A stretch of 64,000 nucleotides of DNA from Bemisia tabaci (GCF_918797505.1 NC_092801.1:19034116-19098115); one strand, 5' to 3'; positions 40,695-50,820 are shown, counted from the first letter of the stretch. Numbers and translations: made by a program. The notes: generated by a model not told the origin, from the sequence alone.

Positions 40695-43600
40695 CTGCAA
40701 CATATCGGACTGTAAGGCTCAACACAAAATGATTGGCTTAGGGATCTGGCAACTAGCGCCTCGACCAACCTTGATTGGCTTGCATGATTAATCGTAAACT
40801 AAACCTCAGCTTGATGATAAATAGGAGCGAAATATAAATGCGTAAGGTTGCATCGATCCCTAACCTTAATATAGAGTTCTTGCGGAAGTTAGTTATTAAG
40901 TAACCCAGGGCACTTGCAACACGCACAACCATCAAGCATGAATAATTGCATTCAGGCGTTGTCATTAGGTGCTCAAGGCGCCTACATAAAATGAATAAGC
41001 AACACGCACAATCATCAAGCACGAATAGTTGCATCCAGGCGTTGTCATTAAGCTCTCTAGGCGCCTAAACGATTTGGAAAGGCATCACGCACAATCATCA
41101 AGTACGAATAGTTGCATCTAGGCGTTGTCATTAGGTTCTCTAGGTGCCTTCATAATATAAATATCGACGGTGAAACTACCAGACCACGTATCTCGTTTGC
41201 GGTGTTTAAAAATCTCCACTCACATTTCATTTTTTTGAAGGAGATCAAATCAATATCATTCTTTACAATTTTCACAGATTTTTCTCCGCACAAAGAGGAA
41301 AAATCACGGAAGTTTTCACAAATTGACGTTGAGTAGTTTTCTACATATATTTAAAAAATAAAGTATGACAGGAAGTTGTCGCAAACCGAGATACGTGGTT
41401 TGGTAGTTTCACCGTCGATATGCAACATGCACAACCATGAAGCACGTTAAGTTGCATCCATGGCATTAGGTGCTCGAGGCGCCTTTATACAATGGATAGG
41501 CAAAATGCAAGAGCGAATAATTGCATCCGGGCGTTACCATTACTCACCTGAATTGCAGGAATAATGAATTTGCTCCTCCTCAGAAAGGGTTGTCGCTGCA
41601 GGGTCATCGTCATAAGAGGGACGAGGAGCATGGAAGGTGCGAAGAGGATCATCCGAGAAATAGCTGTCTGCGAGATCCCTAGGGCCGCCGCCGCTTTCGA
41701 AGCTCCGAATCTCTCGCCCTCCTCGTTGTGAACTTCGACTCCATGCTGGAGCTCGTATTGGCGAGATAGAGGTACACTCACAGCTTGCGATAGCATCACC
41801 ACCGTCAACGGAATCAATGTGCAGAATCTGTGATGACACACATTCAGTCTACGGTTTGAAAATGATACTAATTTTGTTGATATTTGTGATCGTTTACGGG
41901 AAAAGTAACGCACGAAATGAAGTCATCCTGAGAGGGATTTTTGTCAAGAATGGAGATGTTGCATGTGTGAGGAATTTGCGATTTGACTGTTGATTCTTGT
42001 GTAAAAGTTGGCGAGAAACACGATGGTGCCACTGGTTTTCTCTGAAATCAACTCCCAAGCTCAAAAAAAGCTCTCAAGTTGAGGCCACAATGGAGGGGAT
42101 ATCCTCCGCTATCCTGAGAGTCCACCTCTACATCAAGACAAACTCTCCATGCAAAGATAGGGAGCAAATACATTAGCAGTGATGCCGTTTTTCAGTTTTA
42201 AAGTCCCCAAATAAAGTGGCAACCCTGTCAATGTATTTGCTCCCTATCTTTACATGGAGAGTTTGTCTTGGACTCTCAGGGTAGGGTGGGATGTCCCCTC
42301 CATTTTGGCCTCAACTTGAGAGCTTTTTTTGAGCTTGGGAGTTGATTTCAGAGAAAACCAGTGGCACCATACCATCGTGTTTCTCGCGAACTTTTAGAAA
42401 AAAATCAACAGTCAAATCGCAAATTCCTCACACATGCAACATCTCCATTGGAATTAGAGTTTTTGACAGGCAACGTCTACAATGTTTGCGGCAAAGCCAA
42501 TATAATGAGTTGTTTGATTCATATTTTGTGCCGGTAGATGGGGTTACATTCTATTGTAATCTGATGATCAGGAATCTTTCATCACACAACGGCCTAAATC
42601 ATTCTAAGAGCTTTTTCTCAAAACCGCATTTTTTAAACCCTAAACTTAAAACCACCCTAACTTTGATTTTTAAGTAAGTCTTCAGATGTAAATCTTCTTT
42701 CCTCACAGTCGTTTTTGATCCCCACGAATTTCGGCTGAATGATGTTCTGAAGGGGCTCTTTCTAGAATTCGACCGAGACATTTGCAGTGGCGACTCTTGA
42801 TAGTTGGCAACATCATTTTTTCTCCATTTAGGCAAAAAGTTTGTAAAATTTTTTAAATTTTACCAATTGTGATACTATACCTGCTATGGCACAAGGCCCT
42901 ACTGAGCGTGGCCTTGAAAGGGACGGCTACGACTGACGCCACCACCGTCGCAGACCCGAGCGCCACGGCCTGTCCCACCGGTGTCCGCGGGGCCGTCCCG
43001 TTGCCGTTGGCCTGGTTGACGTAGGCGTGGTAGCCGTTGTGGACGAGCTGCCAGAACCAGACTTGGGGCATGCTCCGGCAAAAGGTGACCATGGCCGCCG
43101 TCAGCGCGGTCTGGACGATCGGCACGGAACTAAAGCGGACCATGCGGGGGATGCGGCACCCCGTTTCCGGGTGGACACACCCCTCGTGGAGGCGCTTCGC
43201 GTAGCCGATCAACTCGGGGGTCGTACCGGAGGGCTCTTTCTCCCGCTCATACAGCTCCAGGAGCTTTGTGGCATCGTCTATCGTCCAGCTGCCTATCTAA
43301 GGATCAAGCAATAGGATGTAATCATAGAGTACATAGAGTCGTAATGGAGAGTTTGCATGCAAATGTTTTATTGCTTCGTTTAAAAGTGCTTAAAGAGCTG
43401 ATTTCACAGTATTTTTTAATATTTTTTTATTTTACATGGGAAAGAGGTTAAAAATAGATTTAAAAGTGAGAAGATGCATCGCAATAGATCAAGTAGATCT
43501 TAATATTTTTAGCTGATCGACAAGAGTCAAGCATCAATACACGATTCTGAGATCAGCGAAACTGACCCATCGAGATTGTTCATCCGTTTAGTGCAATATA

Positions 43601-44435
43601 GAATATGCATGCAACTTATTGCTTCATCTAAAAGTGCTTAAAGAGCTGATTTCACAGTATTTTTTATACATTTTTTCTGATATGGGGAATGGGTTAAAAA
43701 TAGATTTAAAAGCGAGAATAAGTGCACCGCCTAGTGACGTCATCTGGCGGAATTTCCCATTTAAACGCACGTATTTTGGCAAATTAGATGATTTTGTCGT
43801 ATCTTCTCTCATAATTGTTCAATTCATGTTCCTCATGTTCAGTTTACTCTGTTCTTTCCAATTAAACACGAAATCCATTAAATTTCAGACACCTGCAAAT
43901 TCTCTATTTGGACTTAATTCTGCAAATTAGGAACCGCAATTTCTGGCTCATCCTTAAAAATACTCATGTACATACTGCCATGCCAACGAAGAACGCCGTA
44001 TGAACATTCTAGAGTTGCCAAATTTCCTTTGATAAAATGTTAATTTCCGAGGAAACTTATGAATATTTGTCCTTGAAATTTTCAGGAACTTCAGGTGAAA
44101 TCGCGCACAAAATTATCTAAAAAATTGAAAGTAAAATCTTCACAATTTTACCAGGAAATTCGTGCTTTATCAAAGGAAATTTGGCAACGCCTGAAGGTTC
44201 ATACGGCGTTTTTCCTTAGCACGACAGTATACAGGGAAACTGATGGCCCATACGTTGTTTCTAAACTGAGCCAGAGAGTGCAGTTCTGAATGGGATATTG
44301 CATTTCATTTCTCACCAGGGTAAGACGGGGGTCGGTGATCCACGCGTAGTAGTGCCAGCGACCGTTGAAGCTACGCAGGTCCCATGGCGACGCGCGCACA
44401 TCCAAACGCCGCTGACAGTTGTTTCTGGAACTCAT
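40494..44435 (-). CDS. Sideroflexin, SFXN2-like, complete four-exon gene
   Basis: Sideroflexins are multipass inner-mitochondrial-membrane proteins. SFXN1 carries serine into mitochondria for one-carbon metabolism, and SFXN2 is linked to iron and heme handling. The CDS joins 44435-44316, 43296-42881, 41827-41548 and 40694-40494, giving 338 residues against about 320-330 for the family. Intron phases are 0, 2 and 0, and the frame is continuous. Family landmarks in order: SPWD..SFNGR (16-26), ITDPR (33-37), HPETG (82-86, usually HPDTG), FWQ (121-123), the VN..NGNG region (133-140, usually VNYTNR), VPLSRQYEL (197-205), GISQ...SR (229-237) and the C-terminal VYFSKGL. At least four hydrophobic segments are visible. 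The start is the first ATG after an in-frame stop upstream, so a 5' noncoding exon is possible. Several signature residues are substituted, so this is a divergent member, closest by eye to SFXN2. The family call is firm; the subfamily and transported substrate are inference. Confidence 0.9.
40916..41540. repeat. 83-bp minisatellite in sideroflexin intron 3 (family L)
   Basis: Five monomers begin near 40916, 40999, 41082, 41422 and 41500, with periods of about 83, 83, 82 (excluding the insertion) and 78. Each contains a GCA-CACGCACAA.CATCAAGCA core followed by AGTTGCATC.AGGCGTTGTCATTAGG and GGCGCCT. The array fills most of intron 3, and the last monomer abuts the exon 3 splice donor. Part of the monomer resembles the tandem unit of family K. 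Confidence 0.85.
41164..41418. mobile_element. 255-bp mariner-type MITE in the intron 3 minisatellite
   Basis: The terminal inverted repeats are about 35-38 bp, starting TCGACGGTGAAACTACCA. They are flanked by a TA duplication at 41162-41163 and 41419-41420, as for Tc1/mariner elements. There is no coding capacity. It sits at the junction between monomers 3 and 4 of the minisatellite, so it postdates the array. Confidence 0.8.
41548..41827 (-). CDS. Sideroflexin exon 3 (residues 179-272)
   Basis: The acceptor is ATCACAG|A, completing an AGA Arg codon split with exon 2. The donor is CAG|GTGAGTA, phase 0. The exon encodes a transmembrane segment running into VPLSRQYEL (family: INIPLMRQRE), then a soluble stretch of the form G-V-x-V-x-N-E-x-G-E-R-F-G-x-S, then GISQ..ISR and another hydrophobic segment. 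Order and spacing match the middle-to-C-terminal half of sideroflexins. Confidence 0.9.
41949..42449. mobile_element. Family F foldback element in sideroflexin intron 2
   Basis: This 501-bp element has long inverted arms beginning AATGGAGATGTTGCATGTG. Each arm is roughly 200 bp, with a short central spacer rich in CCTATCTTTGCATGGAGAG. It occupies about half of intron 2. Other copies lie near 13143, 45570, 54724 and 56823. Confidence 0.8.
42450..42880. other. Remainder of sideroflexin intron 2
   Basis: Mostly single-copy. A short family P-like end (TAGTTGGCAACATCATTTTTTC...CCATTTAGGC) lies at 42795-42830. Confidence 0.5.
42881..43296 (-). CDS. Sideroflexin exon 2 (residues 41-178)
   Basis: The acceptor is TCCTTAG|ATA and the donor is AG|GTATAG, leaving phase 2. 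The exon carries the helical linker (DDATKLLELYEREK), the HPETG motif at 82-86, a hydrophobic segment around 98-113, the FWQ motif and the VN..NGNG equivalent of the family VNYTNR motif. It is strikingly GC-rich compared with the flanking introns. The HPETG is followed by C-R-I-P-R rather than the usual E-K, one of several departures from the family. Confidence 0.9.
43348..43922. repeat. Two tandem copies of family Z in sideroflexin intron 1
   Basis: Segments 43348-43475 (partial) and 43605-43922 share the AAAAGTGCTTAAAGAGCTGA and TTCACAGTATTTTTT core with a third copy at 5695-6015. The sequence between them (43476-43600) includes a stretch resembling 33525-33600. No termini or target duplications are clear. 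Confidence 0.7.
43925..44310. mobile_element. Family I repeat split by a family A MITE, intron 1
   Basis: Left and right parts (about 43925-43974 and 44233-44310) match the family I copies at 6640, 21835 and 30346 in the TTTCTGGCTCA and CATATGT/ACGTTGTTTCTAAA stretches. A family A element interrupts it. Its right edge stops about 5 bp before the exon 1 splice donor, so this insertion defines most of the 5' part of intron 1. Confidence 0.6.
43977..44231. mobile_element. Family A MITE, copy inside family I
   Basis: About 255 bp, with inverted ends ACTGCCATGCCAACGAAG / CCTTAGCACGACAGT and sub-terminal arms CCGTATGAAC...TTGCCAAATTTCC. TA dinucleotides flank both ends. It is non-coding and sits in sideroflexin intron 1. 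Confidence 0.75.
44316..44435 (-). CDS. Sideroflexin exon 1 (residues 1-40)
   Basis: The exon encodes the hydrophilic N-terminus with the conserved W-D-x-x-[ST]-F-x-G-R and T-D-P-R motifs of sideroflexins. It ends in phase 0 at the donor CTG|GTGAGA. The ATG at 44435 was chosen because the open frame upstream contains only GTG (44444) before a TAA. About 5 bp past the donor, the intron is repeat-derived sequence (family I). Confidence 0.85.
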
Positions 44436-45011
44436 TTCAGCCACCGTTGCTCTGGAAACCCATGGTCGAGGATTTCGACGAGAGGATGAGCCAACGAGAA
44501 AACGGCTGCAGGAAATGAATTAACCCGGACAGCATTCCAATTGACGCCTACATCGATGAAATTAATTACAATTTGTAAGTTTCACTCGCGGTAACAGGAT
44601 TTCTCGGGAGAGCCCGTGCGAAGATTTAAGGGATGCTGAGGTCAAAAGTCGGGTCGGTGCTTTTTTTGAAATTTTCGCCTCTTCACAATGAACCGTTTCC
44701 TTAGAAAAGCCTTGCCGAAACATTTTACTTCCATTGTAGCCAAGTCTTAAGAAAAGAGTGTGCAAGTTATATTTCACGGTTTATCAGGGGGGAAATGATG
44801 GTCGAGACATAGTAAGTTAATTTATTTAGAGACATTCAGCATCTCAAGCTATTACTGTCTTTAGATACAAAGAATATGAAAGATGGGTGCTTATCCAAAA
44901 ATTCAGAATTTTAAATAAAGGGAGGCAAAAAGTTTCAGGGGTCTCCTCGTGCGGGTTGCCGTCAGTGTATGTGTAGTCAATCTGTTACTAACCTCCATTC
45001 GTCATTCCTCG
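44436..45011. other. Upstream flank of sideroflexin
   Basis: Presumed 5' UTR and promoter region on the minus strand. No TATA box or initiator is convincing. No recognised repeats to about 44970. Confidence 0.35.
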
Positions 45012-45205
45012 GACGAAGGAACGTAACTCAATTGCAAGGTTGTAAAATTGACTCAAACAATTTACTTTAATTTCTTACAAGAATTGACGTGTGTAATTTT
45101 CTCCAAAAATGTCTCTCATTTTTGCATGAGGTGCCCAAGATTCTCTTTGTAAGAATGCAAGATGCGAAAAGAAAGTTGGCACCTTTAAAATGAAAGCGGA
45201 GGACA
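45012..45205. mobile_element. Family A-related MITE (A')
   Basis: CGGACGAAGGAACGTAACTC, TGTAAAATTGACTCAAACAATT and CCCAAGATTCTCTTTGTAAGAATGCAA match 25985-26237. Right end diverged. Confidence 0.6.
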
Positions 45206-45449
45206 AAGCGCTTACGTGCAGTTTTTACTAATTCGAGAAATACGTGTTTGAAGTTTCGAGATTACACGGATCCTTGCGGCGGAAACAAAGTTTAAACTGA
45301 CTTTTTGATGCTTTATAATTGGAATTTGGGAGCGAATTTTTCACAGAATGTGCATTTAGGACTAGTTTTTCTTGAAATCGCTATTATCTTATTTTTTTCA
45401 GAAACTGCACTTTTGCGCCTTGTCTTCCAAGCCTATTACGTTACTTCAT

Positions 45450-45562
45450 TAGAAAGGGACGCATTGTCCATAGCAACCACCGGTTCCAACCAATATGCTC
45501 CCTCCATTTTCCCTCCGTCTTCACTGTCCATCCCTTGTCTATCAATCTCAATAATCAGCCCT
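45450..45562. repeat. Family Q right arm
   Basis: GGTTCCAACCAATATGCTCCCTCC ... TTGTCTATCAATCTCAATAATCAGCCC. Confidence 0.6.
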
Positions 45563-45569
45563 CCAGTTC

Positions 45570-46075
45570 AATGGAGATGTTATGCATGTGTGAGGACTTT
45601 GCGATTTGATTGTTGATTCTTATGTAAAAGTTCGCGAGAAACACGATGGTGCCACTGGTTTTCTCTGAAATCAACTCCAAAGCTCAAAAATAGCTCTTAA
45701 GTTGAGACCAAAATGGAGGGGATATCCCACGCGATCCTGAGAGTCCACCTCTACATCAAGACAAACTCTCCATGCAAAGATAGGGAGCAAATACATTCAC
45801 AGGGCTGCCACTTCATTTGGGGGCTCTAAAACTGAAAACACGGCAACCCTGCTAATGTATTTGCTCCTTATCTTCGTTTGGAAAGTTTGTCTTGAAGCAG
45901 ACGTGGACTCTCAGGACAGCGGGGGATATTCCCTTCATTTTGGCCTCAACTTGAGAGCTTTTTTTGAGCTTGGGTCGATTTAAGAGAAAACCAGTGGGAC
46001 CATCGTGTTTCTCGCGAATTTTTCCATAAGAATTAACAGTCAAATCGCAAATTCCTCACACATGCAACATCTCCA
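45570..46075. mobile_element. Family F foldback element
   Basis: AATGGAGATGTTATGCATGTG to CATGCAACATCTCCA, about 506 bp, with the full central region. Confidence 0.8.
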
Positions 46076-46079
46076 ACCT

Positions 46080-46413
46080 CAGCTCCTGGTCGCGTATGAA
46101 ACCAGGTTAAATCAAAGCGTCCGCGTCGCTAGGGTCGCGAGCGCGGATTTCGCGCTCGGCGGGCCCCGGCTCCTGTTCGCTGTTCCAACCTATTTAGCTG
46201 CAAGCAGGAGGACACATTTGAATATCCGGCGATTTGACCGGGACGCTGTCGTTAAGTCGCGTTGCCAGCGTCTTCAGCCTCGCGGGAGGAAGTCGTTATG
46301 GATCTCCGCCCTGAGTGGACGCTCCTAATGGTCGCTTAATAGTTCCTCGTGGCCTCCTCCACGATTGCGAGTCGCGGGGCGGGCGGGGGAGTTTCCGGCC
46401 CTCCTTTTCAAGT
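46080..46413. other. GC-rich single-copy island
   Basis: Abuts family F. Open frames are unrecognised. Confidence 0.35.
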
Positions 46414-46491
46414 GGACGTATTTACGCTAAAAGGAGCTATGTAACGCACGTAAACCTTATGCACATAGTTCCTTTTGGCGTAAATATGTCC
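46414..46491. mobile_element. Family S hairpin, compact copy
   Basis: 78 bp. The arms GGACGTATTTACGCTAAAAG...CTATGT and ACATAG...CTTTTGGCGTAAATATGTCC are near-perfect, with a loop of about 20 nt. Confidence 0.85.
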
Positions 46492-46561
46492 GAGTGACGC
46501 TCACAGAGGGGGCCCAAACTGCAGCCGGAGTGAGAAAAGCCGCGACGTGGTTGTCACTCGT

Positions 46562-46600
46562 CCAGTGGCGTGACGTGCTTTGCGAGATATATCGATTGAT
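46562..46600. mobile_element. Family B left end, truncated
   Basis: CCAGTGGCGTGACGTGCTTTGCGAGATATATCGATTG, then a switch to family C. Confidence 0.65.
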
Positions 46601-47672
46601 TCAATATAGGTCGTATAGACCGTATTCGATACCTAACGATTCGATGTATCGTTTGGTTCAAAACAATAGAACATAACCTCAAACGAAACCGTATGGATTT
46701 AAGTTGGAAAAACTGAAAATGAGAAATTTCCTGACAATTTCACTTTGCATTGGTATTTGGTACTCAAAAGAATAAAAAATCTATTACAAAAGACCCGTTC
46801 TCTCTGATTTCTGAATTTACTTTTGAGGCTATGTTTATGTTTTGAACCAATCGATATCGATACAATCTCACCCGTATGATGTATCAAATACGAATTATTG
46901 ATTGTATTCGATAGTGGTTCGATGTATCGTCTGATTCAAAACAATAGAGCATCCTTAAGCAAAAATTTTAGGAATTTAAGTTGAAAATGCTGAAAATGAG
47001 AAAATTCCTTGTAAGTTCACTCTTCATTGCCATTTTATACTCATAAGTATCAAGAATCTATCACAAAACCCGTTCCCTCAGATTACACAATCGACTTTTG
47101 AGGCCATGTTTACATGTTGAACCAATTGGTGTCGACGCAATCTCACCTGTTCGATGGATCGAATACGATCCATTCGATACATCAAACGGGTGAGATTGTA
47201 TCTATATAGATTGCTTCAACATGTGAACATACCCCTAAAAGTCAATTTAGAAATCTGAGGGAACGGGTCTCTTTTGAATAAAGATTGTCTATTCTTTCGA
47301 GAACCAAACGGCAATGAAATGCGATATTCTTAGGAATTTTCCCATTTTCAGCGTTTCCAACTTAAATCCTAATTTTTTTTTAGGTTATTTTATTTTGTTC
47401 CATTGCTTTGAAGCAAACGATATTTCGAACCACTATCGAATACGGTCCATGGATCATATTCGATAGTGTCTAACAAACTAGCTAAAAAGCTAAGTGATAT
47501 AACTAGTGTATAACAAACTAAGTGATAGCAAACTAGTTTGCAGATTGTGGTTCGATGTATTGTTTGACTGAAAACAATAGAACTTAACTTCAAGCAACAA
47601 TTTTAGGATTCAAGTTGGAAAAGCTGAAAACGAGAGGATTCCTGACAATTTCACTTTCATTGCCATTCGGTG
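46601..47672. repeat. Family C array with internal inversion
   Basis: Units of about 250-280 bp (TTCGATGTATCGT.TGGTTCAAAACAATAG ... AAGACCCGTTC ... GAACCAAT.G.TATCGA) at 46637-46915 and 46916-47165. An inverted unit to about 47465 and a partial direct unit (47540-47672) follow. The head-to-head junction near 47160-47190 is a palindrome around GATCGAATACGATCCATTCG. Confidence 0.75.
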
Positions 47673-48732
47673 CATTGGCGGGTCAAGCAAATTGGCAGCC
47701 ACGGCCGGATTAAGGGGGTGGCCACATGGGTTGCGGCCCATGGCGGCAAATCTAGGGGGGCGGCAAATTTTGCAATTTTTTTAAATGTAGGTATAAAAAA
47801 AATCAGATTAAGAGAAAAAAATTACAAACGAGAAAAGGCTACAAAATCTCTCATTTCCTGAGAGTATAGTGATTTCTAATTTTGTCGTCTTTCAGTGATA
47901 CTAGAGACAGCACCTTTAATTAGTCGAGTTAAGAGAGAAACCAAACACACAATTATTTGGCCTGACACGGCGCGACTTAAGGAGAAATGATGACGAGGAT
48001 TTGAAATGAAAAGGAGAAGCCCTCGGCGCGGCAATCGGCATGTAACACATATTAGCGCCTACAAGACTGTACGAATACTTTACGCATTACATCAAACACA
48101 GTGCGGTTATTGTGGTCAGCGTGAAACGGATAGCGCCTACAAGACTACGTGAATACTTCACGCATTGCGCCAAAGTGAGTGCGGTCAGCGTGAAACGAAT
48201 AGCGCCTACAAGACTGCGTGAATACTTCACGCATTGCGCCAAACACGGTGCGGTCGGCCCGGCGCGGCGGCGGAAGTTAAAATCATTAAACCAAATATTG
48301 TGTTTGTTCTTTCAAATTTTTCCGTTCATTTTTTATGAATGGAAGGCCTTGTCCATTAGAGATAGGTTTACGAAACTTGACTTTCGCGCAAAGTTCCGTG
48401 ACCTTTTGCTAGTAGTGTTGACAGGGCTTTCCCAAAAAATGTGTTCAACACGAGTAAACGCGTCTTATGCACCCCTCCCCCGCTGGCACGTTCACTTGAT
48501 GGTTTTTACTGATGTTACAAAACGAATGAGAAGGGGGCGGCAAAAGACAGGCGGCCCATGGGCGGCAAGTAGGAAAATCCAGCTCTGTTGGCAGCATTGT
48601 TTTTCTCCATTTAAAACTATGGAAATGTATCGATTCTTGGTGAGGCCAGGCGCTCCGACAAGAATCGATTATTTAACATTGGGTTAAATGGAAGGAATCC
48701 GGTGTTGCCAAATTGCTGGATCAACCTCTGAA
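47673..48732. mobile_element. Family P element split by family J
   Basis: The left part CATTGGCGGGTCAAGCAAATTGGCAGC (47674-47700) and right part ATTGTTTTTCTCCATTTAAA ... GTTGCCAAATTGCTGGATCAACC (48596-48732) make one family P element. Confidence 0.75.
47701..48587 (-). mobile_element. Family J non-autonomous hAT, copy 3
   Basis: 887 bp with ends CACGGCCGGATTAAGG and AATCCAGCTCTG. The perfect 8-bp duplication TTGGCAGC lies at 47693-47700 and 48588-48595. Three tandem units (AGCGCCTACAAGACT at about 48054, 48132 and 48201) contain the 191-codon frame at 48112-48687, which runs out of the element and is not a gene. Confidence 0.92.
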
Positions 48733-48735
48733 TCG

Positions 48736-48853
48736 GTGCTCGAAAGAATAACACACCTTTCAAAAAAGACCCGTTTCCTTAGATTTCTAAATTGAGTTTT
48801 GCGGCTGTGTTTACTTGTTGAACCAGTCGATATCGGTGCAATCTCACCTGTTT
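48736..48853. repeat. Family C fragment
   Basis: CGAAAGAATAA...AAAGACCCGTTTCC...GTTGAACCAGTCGATATCGG matches the end of a C unit. Confidence 0.65.
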
Positions 48854-49076
48854 AGCCCTGTGTCCACTCGTCAAAATGGTGTCAAAACGGAAGCTCAAAA
48901 CGAACCGAAAAATACGATCTGTTCGCGATTGATGATCAAAAAAGAGTCTTGCCGCTCTATTTTGAGATGCAACACTCATCAATCGCATCAAGTCCCGACT
49001 TTGAGCCATTTATCGTTTTAATCGATCCACTTTGAGCTTCTATTTTGACGTCATTTTGACGAGTGGAGACAGCGCT
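48854..49076. mobile_element. MITE with CCACTCGTC ends
   Basis: 223 bp; AGCCCTGTGTCCACTCGTCA / TGACGAGTGGAGACAGCGCT, then AACGGAAGCTCAAA / TTTGAGCTTCTATTTT and GATTGATGA / TCATCAATCG. A palindromic element found once in the window. Confidence 0.8.
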
Positions 49077-49082
49077 CAAGAT

Positions 49083-49238
49083 GTAGCGAATACGGTACAT
49101 TTAAACCTGCGTGGAAAAGGATCGATAAACAGAATGTTCGCAACGAACACCATAATAATCGATTCTTCCAAATGGCTTCTTTACCATAGCTTCAAATGGA
49201 GAAATATCGATAATCGATCATTCGCGCTTCGCCTCTGC
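49083..49238. mobile_element. Family B copy, ends diverged
   Basis: TTTAAACCTGCGTGGAAAAGGATCGAT, then TGTTCGCAACGAACACC, then AATCGATTCTT and CGATAATCGATCATTCGC. This is the B layout in reverse. Confidence 0.75.
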
Positions 49239-50349
49239 GCTCGCGTGTGGGAGCGAATATCGATCCAACGTCATATCGATGGCTAAAGTGCAAAACCACG
49301 TACCTCCAGTGCCATGTTTGAACATGTCCGTTCTTCTTTCATTTTTTCAAGGCCAAGCAAGTCCACTTCATAGCTCGAAATTTTCAACGATTATTCCAAA
49401 CATTACTCCCTTTCTGAGCCCCACATTTACATCTCTATTTCGCGCGGAACGATGCCACGAACTCGGCATCAGGGCCGGAGAATGGTCAACTGGCCGAGTG
49501 GCATTTTCTCGGAACACAATAAACCAGTGTCACACCCACGGAGCAAGAATTATTAAGTTGGTACCACCGCGACAACTCCATCCCCCTCGTTCAAAAACCG
49601 CAGATCTCCGCAGTGTTTACGTTGCACTTACGCGATTCTGACTCTAAGATCGGAGAACTGAGTCCGCTATCGGCGGCCTCATCGGCCCATCGTATCGCCG
49701 CTGTCCGACTCCTCATAATTCATCGCGGACTGGAAATGGTCCGCGGAAAAACCGGAAAATATTCCCGGCGGCCCAGAAAAAAAGAAAAAGAAAAAAAGTG
49801 GACATCGAGACGACCCGACGCGACGCGGCGCGGCGACACGAATATACCGTATCGACGTTTCCGTTGTTCCGTCCAGCGGAGTTACGGACGCTTACGGAAC
49901 CGTAGCCGTTATGCCTCATTTTTTTTCTTTATTTAAAGCAGGAATTGCGTTTTGCCCACTTTACGTATTTTACCAATGGAGCAGGAATTTTTGCCATTCG
50001 ATTTAGGTATGCAATGGTTTTGATACTGAAATTGTCGGTCATCCTTCAGTTTCTTACGTTTTTGCAACTTTGATACACAGCGTCAAGCTGTCGTGCAATT
50101 CAGAAACGCCGTAAATGCTATTTTTCATTTTTTGGAAATAATGTATCATAGCAGAAAAACTTAAGTACCTTGGGACAATGTTTTTACAGAATACTTTCGC
50201 AAATACTACCAAGAACTGAACCTGAAAATTTAAAGGTGCATGTGTAAAACAGTTTGTATTTTATAAAGTGTTAAGTTCCAAAAAACGAGGGAATATTTTG
50301 ATGGATTTCCGGCGTTCTTGCTTAGCACGGCAGCACAGCTAGAGTACCT
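49239..50349. other. Single-copy stretch with GC-rich island
   Basis: 49440-49920 is GC-rich (GACGCGACGCGGCGCGGC near 49815), with unrecognised frames. 50090-50160 is the unoccupied form of the sequence into which family K inserted at 10172. 50310-50340 is an isolated family A right end (CGTTCTTGCTTAGCACGGCAG). Confidence 0.45.
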
Positions 50350-50612
50350 CACTGAAAAAAAATTCTTGAGATTTTATATTATTAGCGTCGTTTCTTGTCT
50401 ACAAAATTTGGTCTTTATGAGTTAAGGGAACGTTTTGTTATCGTTTTATTAAGTTAAGCTTAACGATACAAAACGACGCTTTTTTAACTTAAAAAACTGA
50501 TTCTAAATTAAATCCACAAGGATTTAACTGAAAAAAAAAACAAATTTTGCCAAAAATTTGTTGTCACTTTAGGTAAGCCAAAATAATATCTCAAGAAAAT
50601 TTTTGTTCAGTG
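50350..50612. mobile_element. Family D MITE, subfamily D5
   Basis: CACTGAAAAAAAATTCTTGAG to CTCAAGAAAATTTTTGTTCAGTG, with inner GCGTCGTTTCTTGTC and inverted TTAAGTTAAGCTTAA words. Second copy at 5240. Confidence 0.8.
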
Positions 50613-50820
50613 CCATATATAGGGAGAGTGCGGGGACTTGTCGGAATATGAAGCTCTCATAGGGCTCAAAAGAACAGCCAACCTATGGAAAAAAAAAATG
50701 TCACTGACAATCTTCAGATTCCAATGTCAAACCAAAATGGCCAAGAATGTTCGCAAAATAAAACTAACCTTAAAATTACCGACATGTCCGTACTCTATAT
50801 ATAGCCTAGGTACTCTTGTC
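50613..50820. mobile_element. Family X MITE, most complete copy
   Basis: Inverted TATATAGGGAGAGTGCGGGGACTTGTCGG / CCGACATGTCCGTACTCTATATATAG arms, with a centre CCAAAATGGCCAAGAATG. Confidence 0.65.

Noticed and set aside
40916..41540. CRISPR-like regularly spaced repeats
   Set aside because: The 83-bp units are contiguous tandem monomers without unique spacers, in a eukaryotic intron.
48112..48687. 191-codon open frame on plus
   Set aside because: It begins in the tandem units of the family J transposon and runs past its right end into family P; an artefact of repeats.
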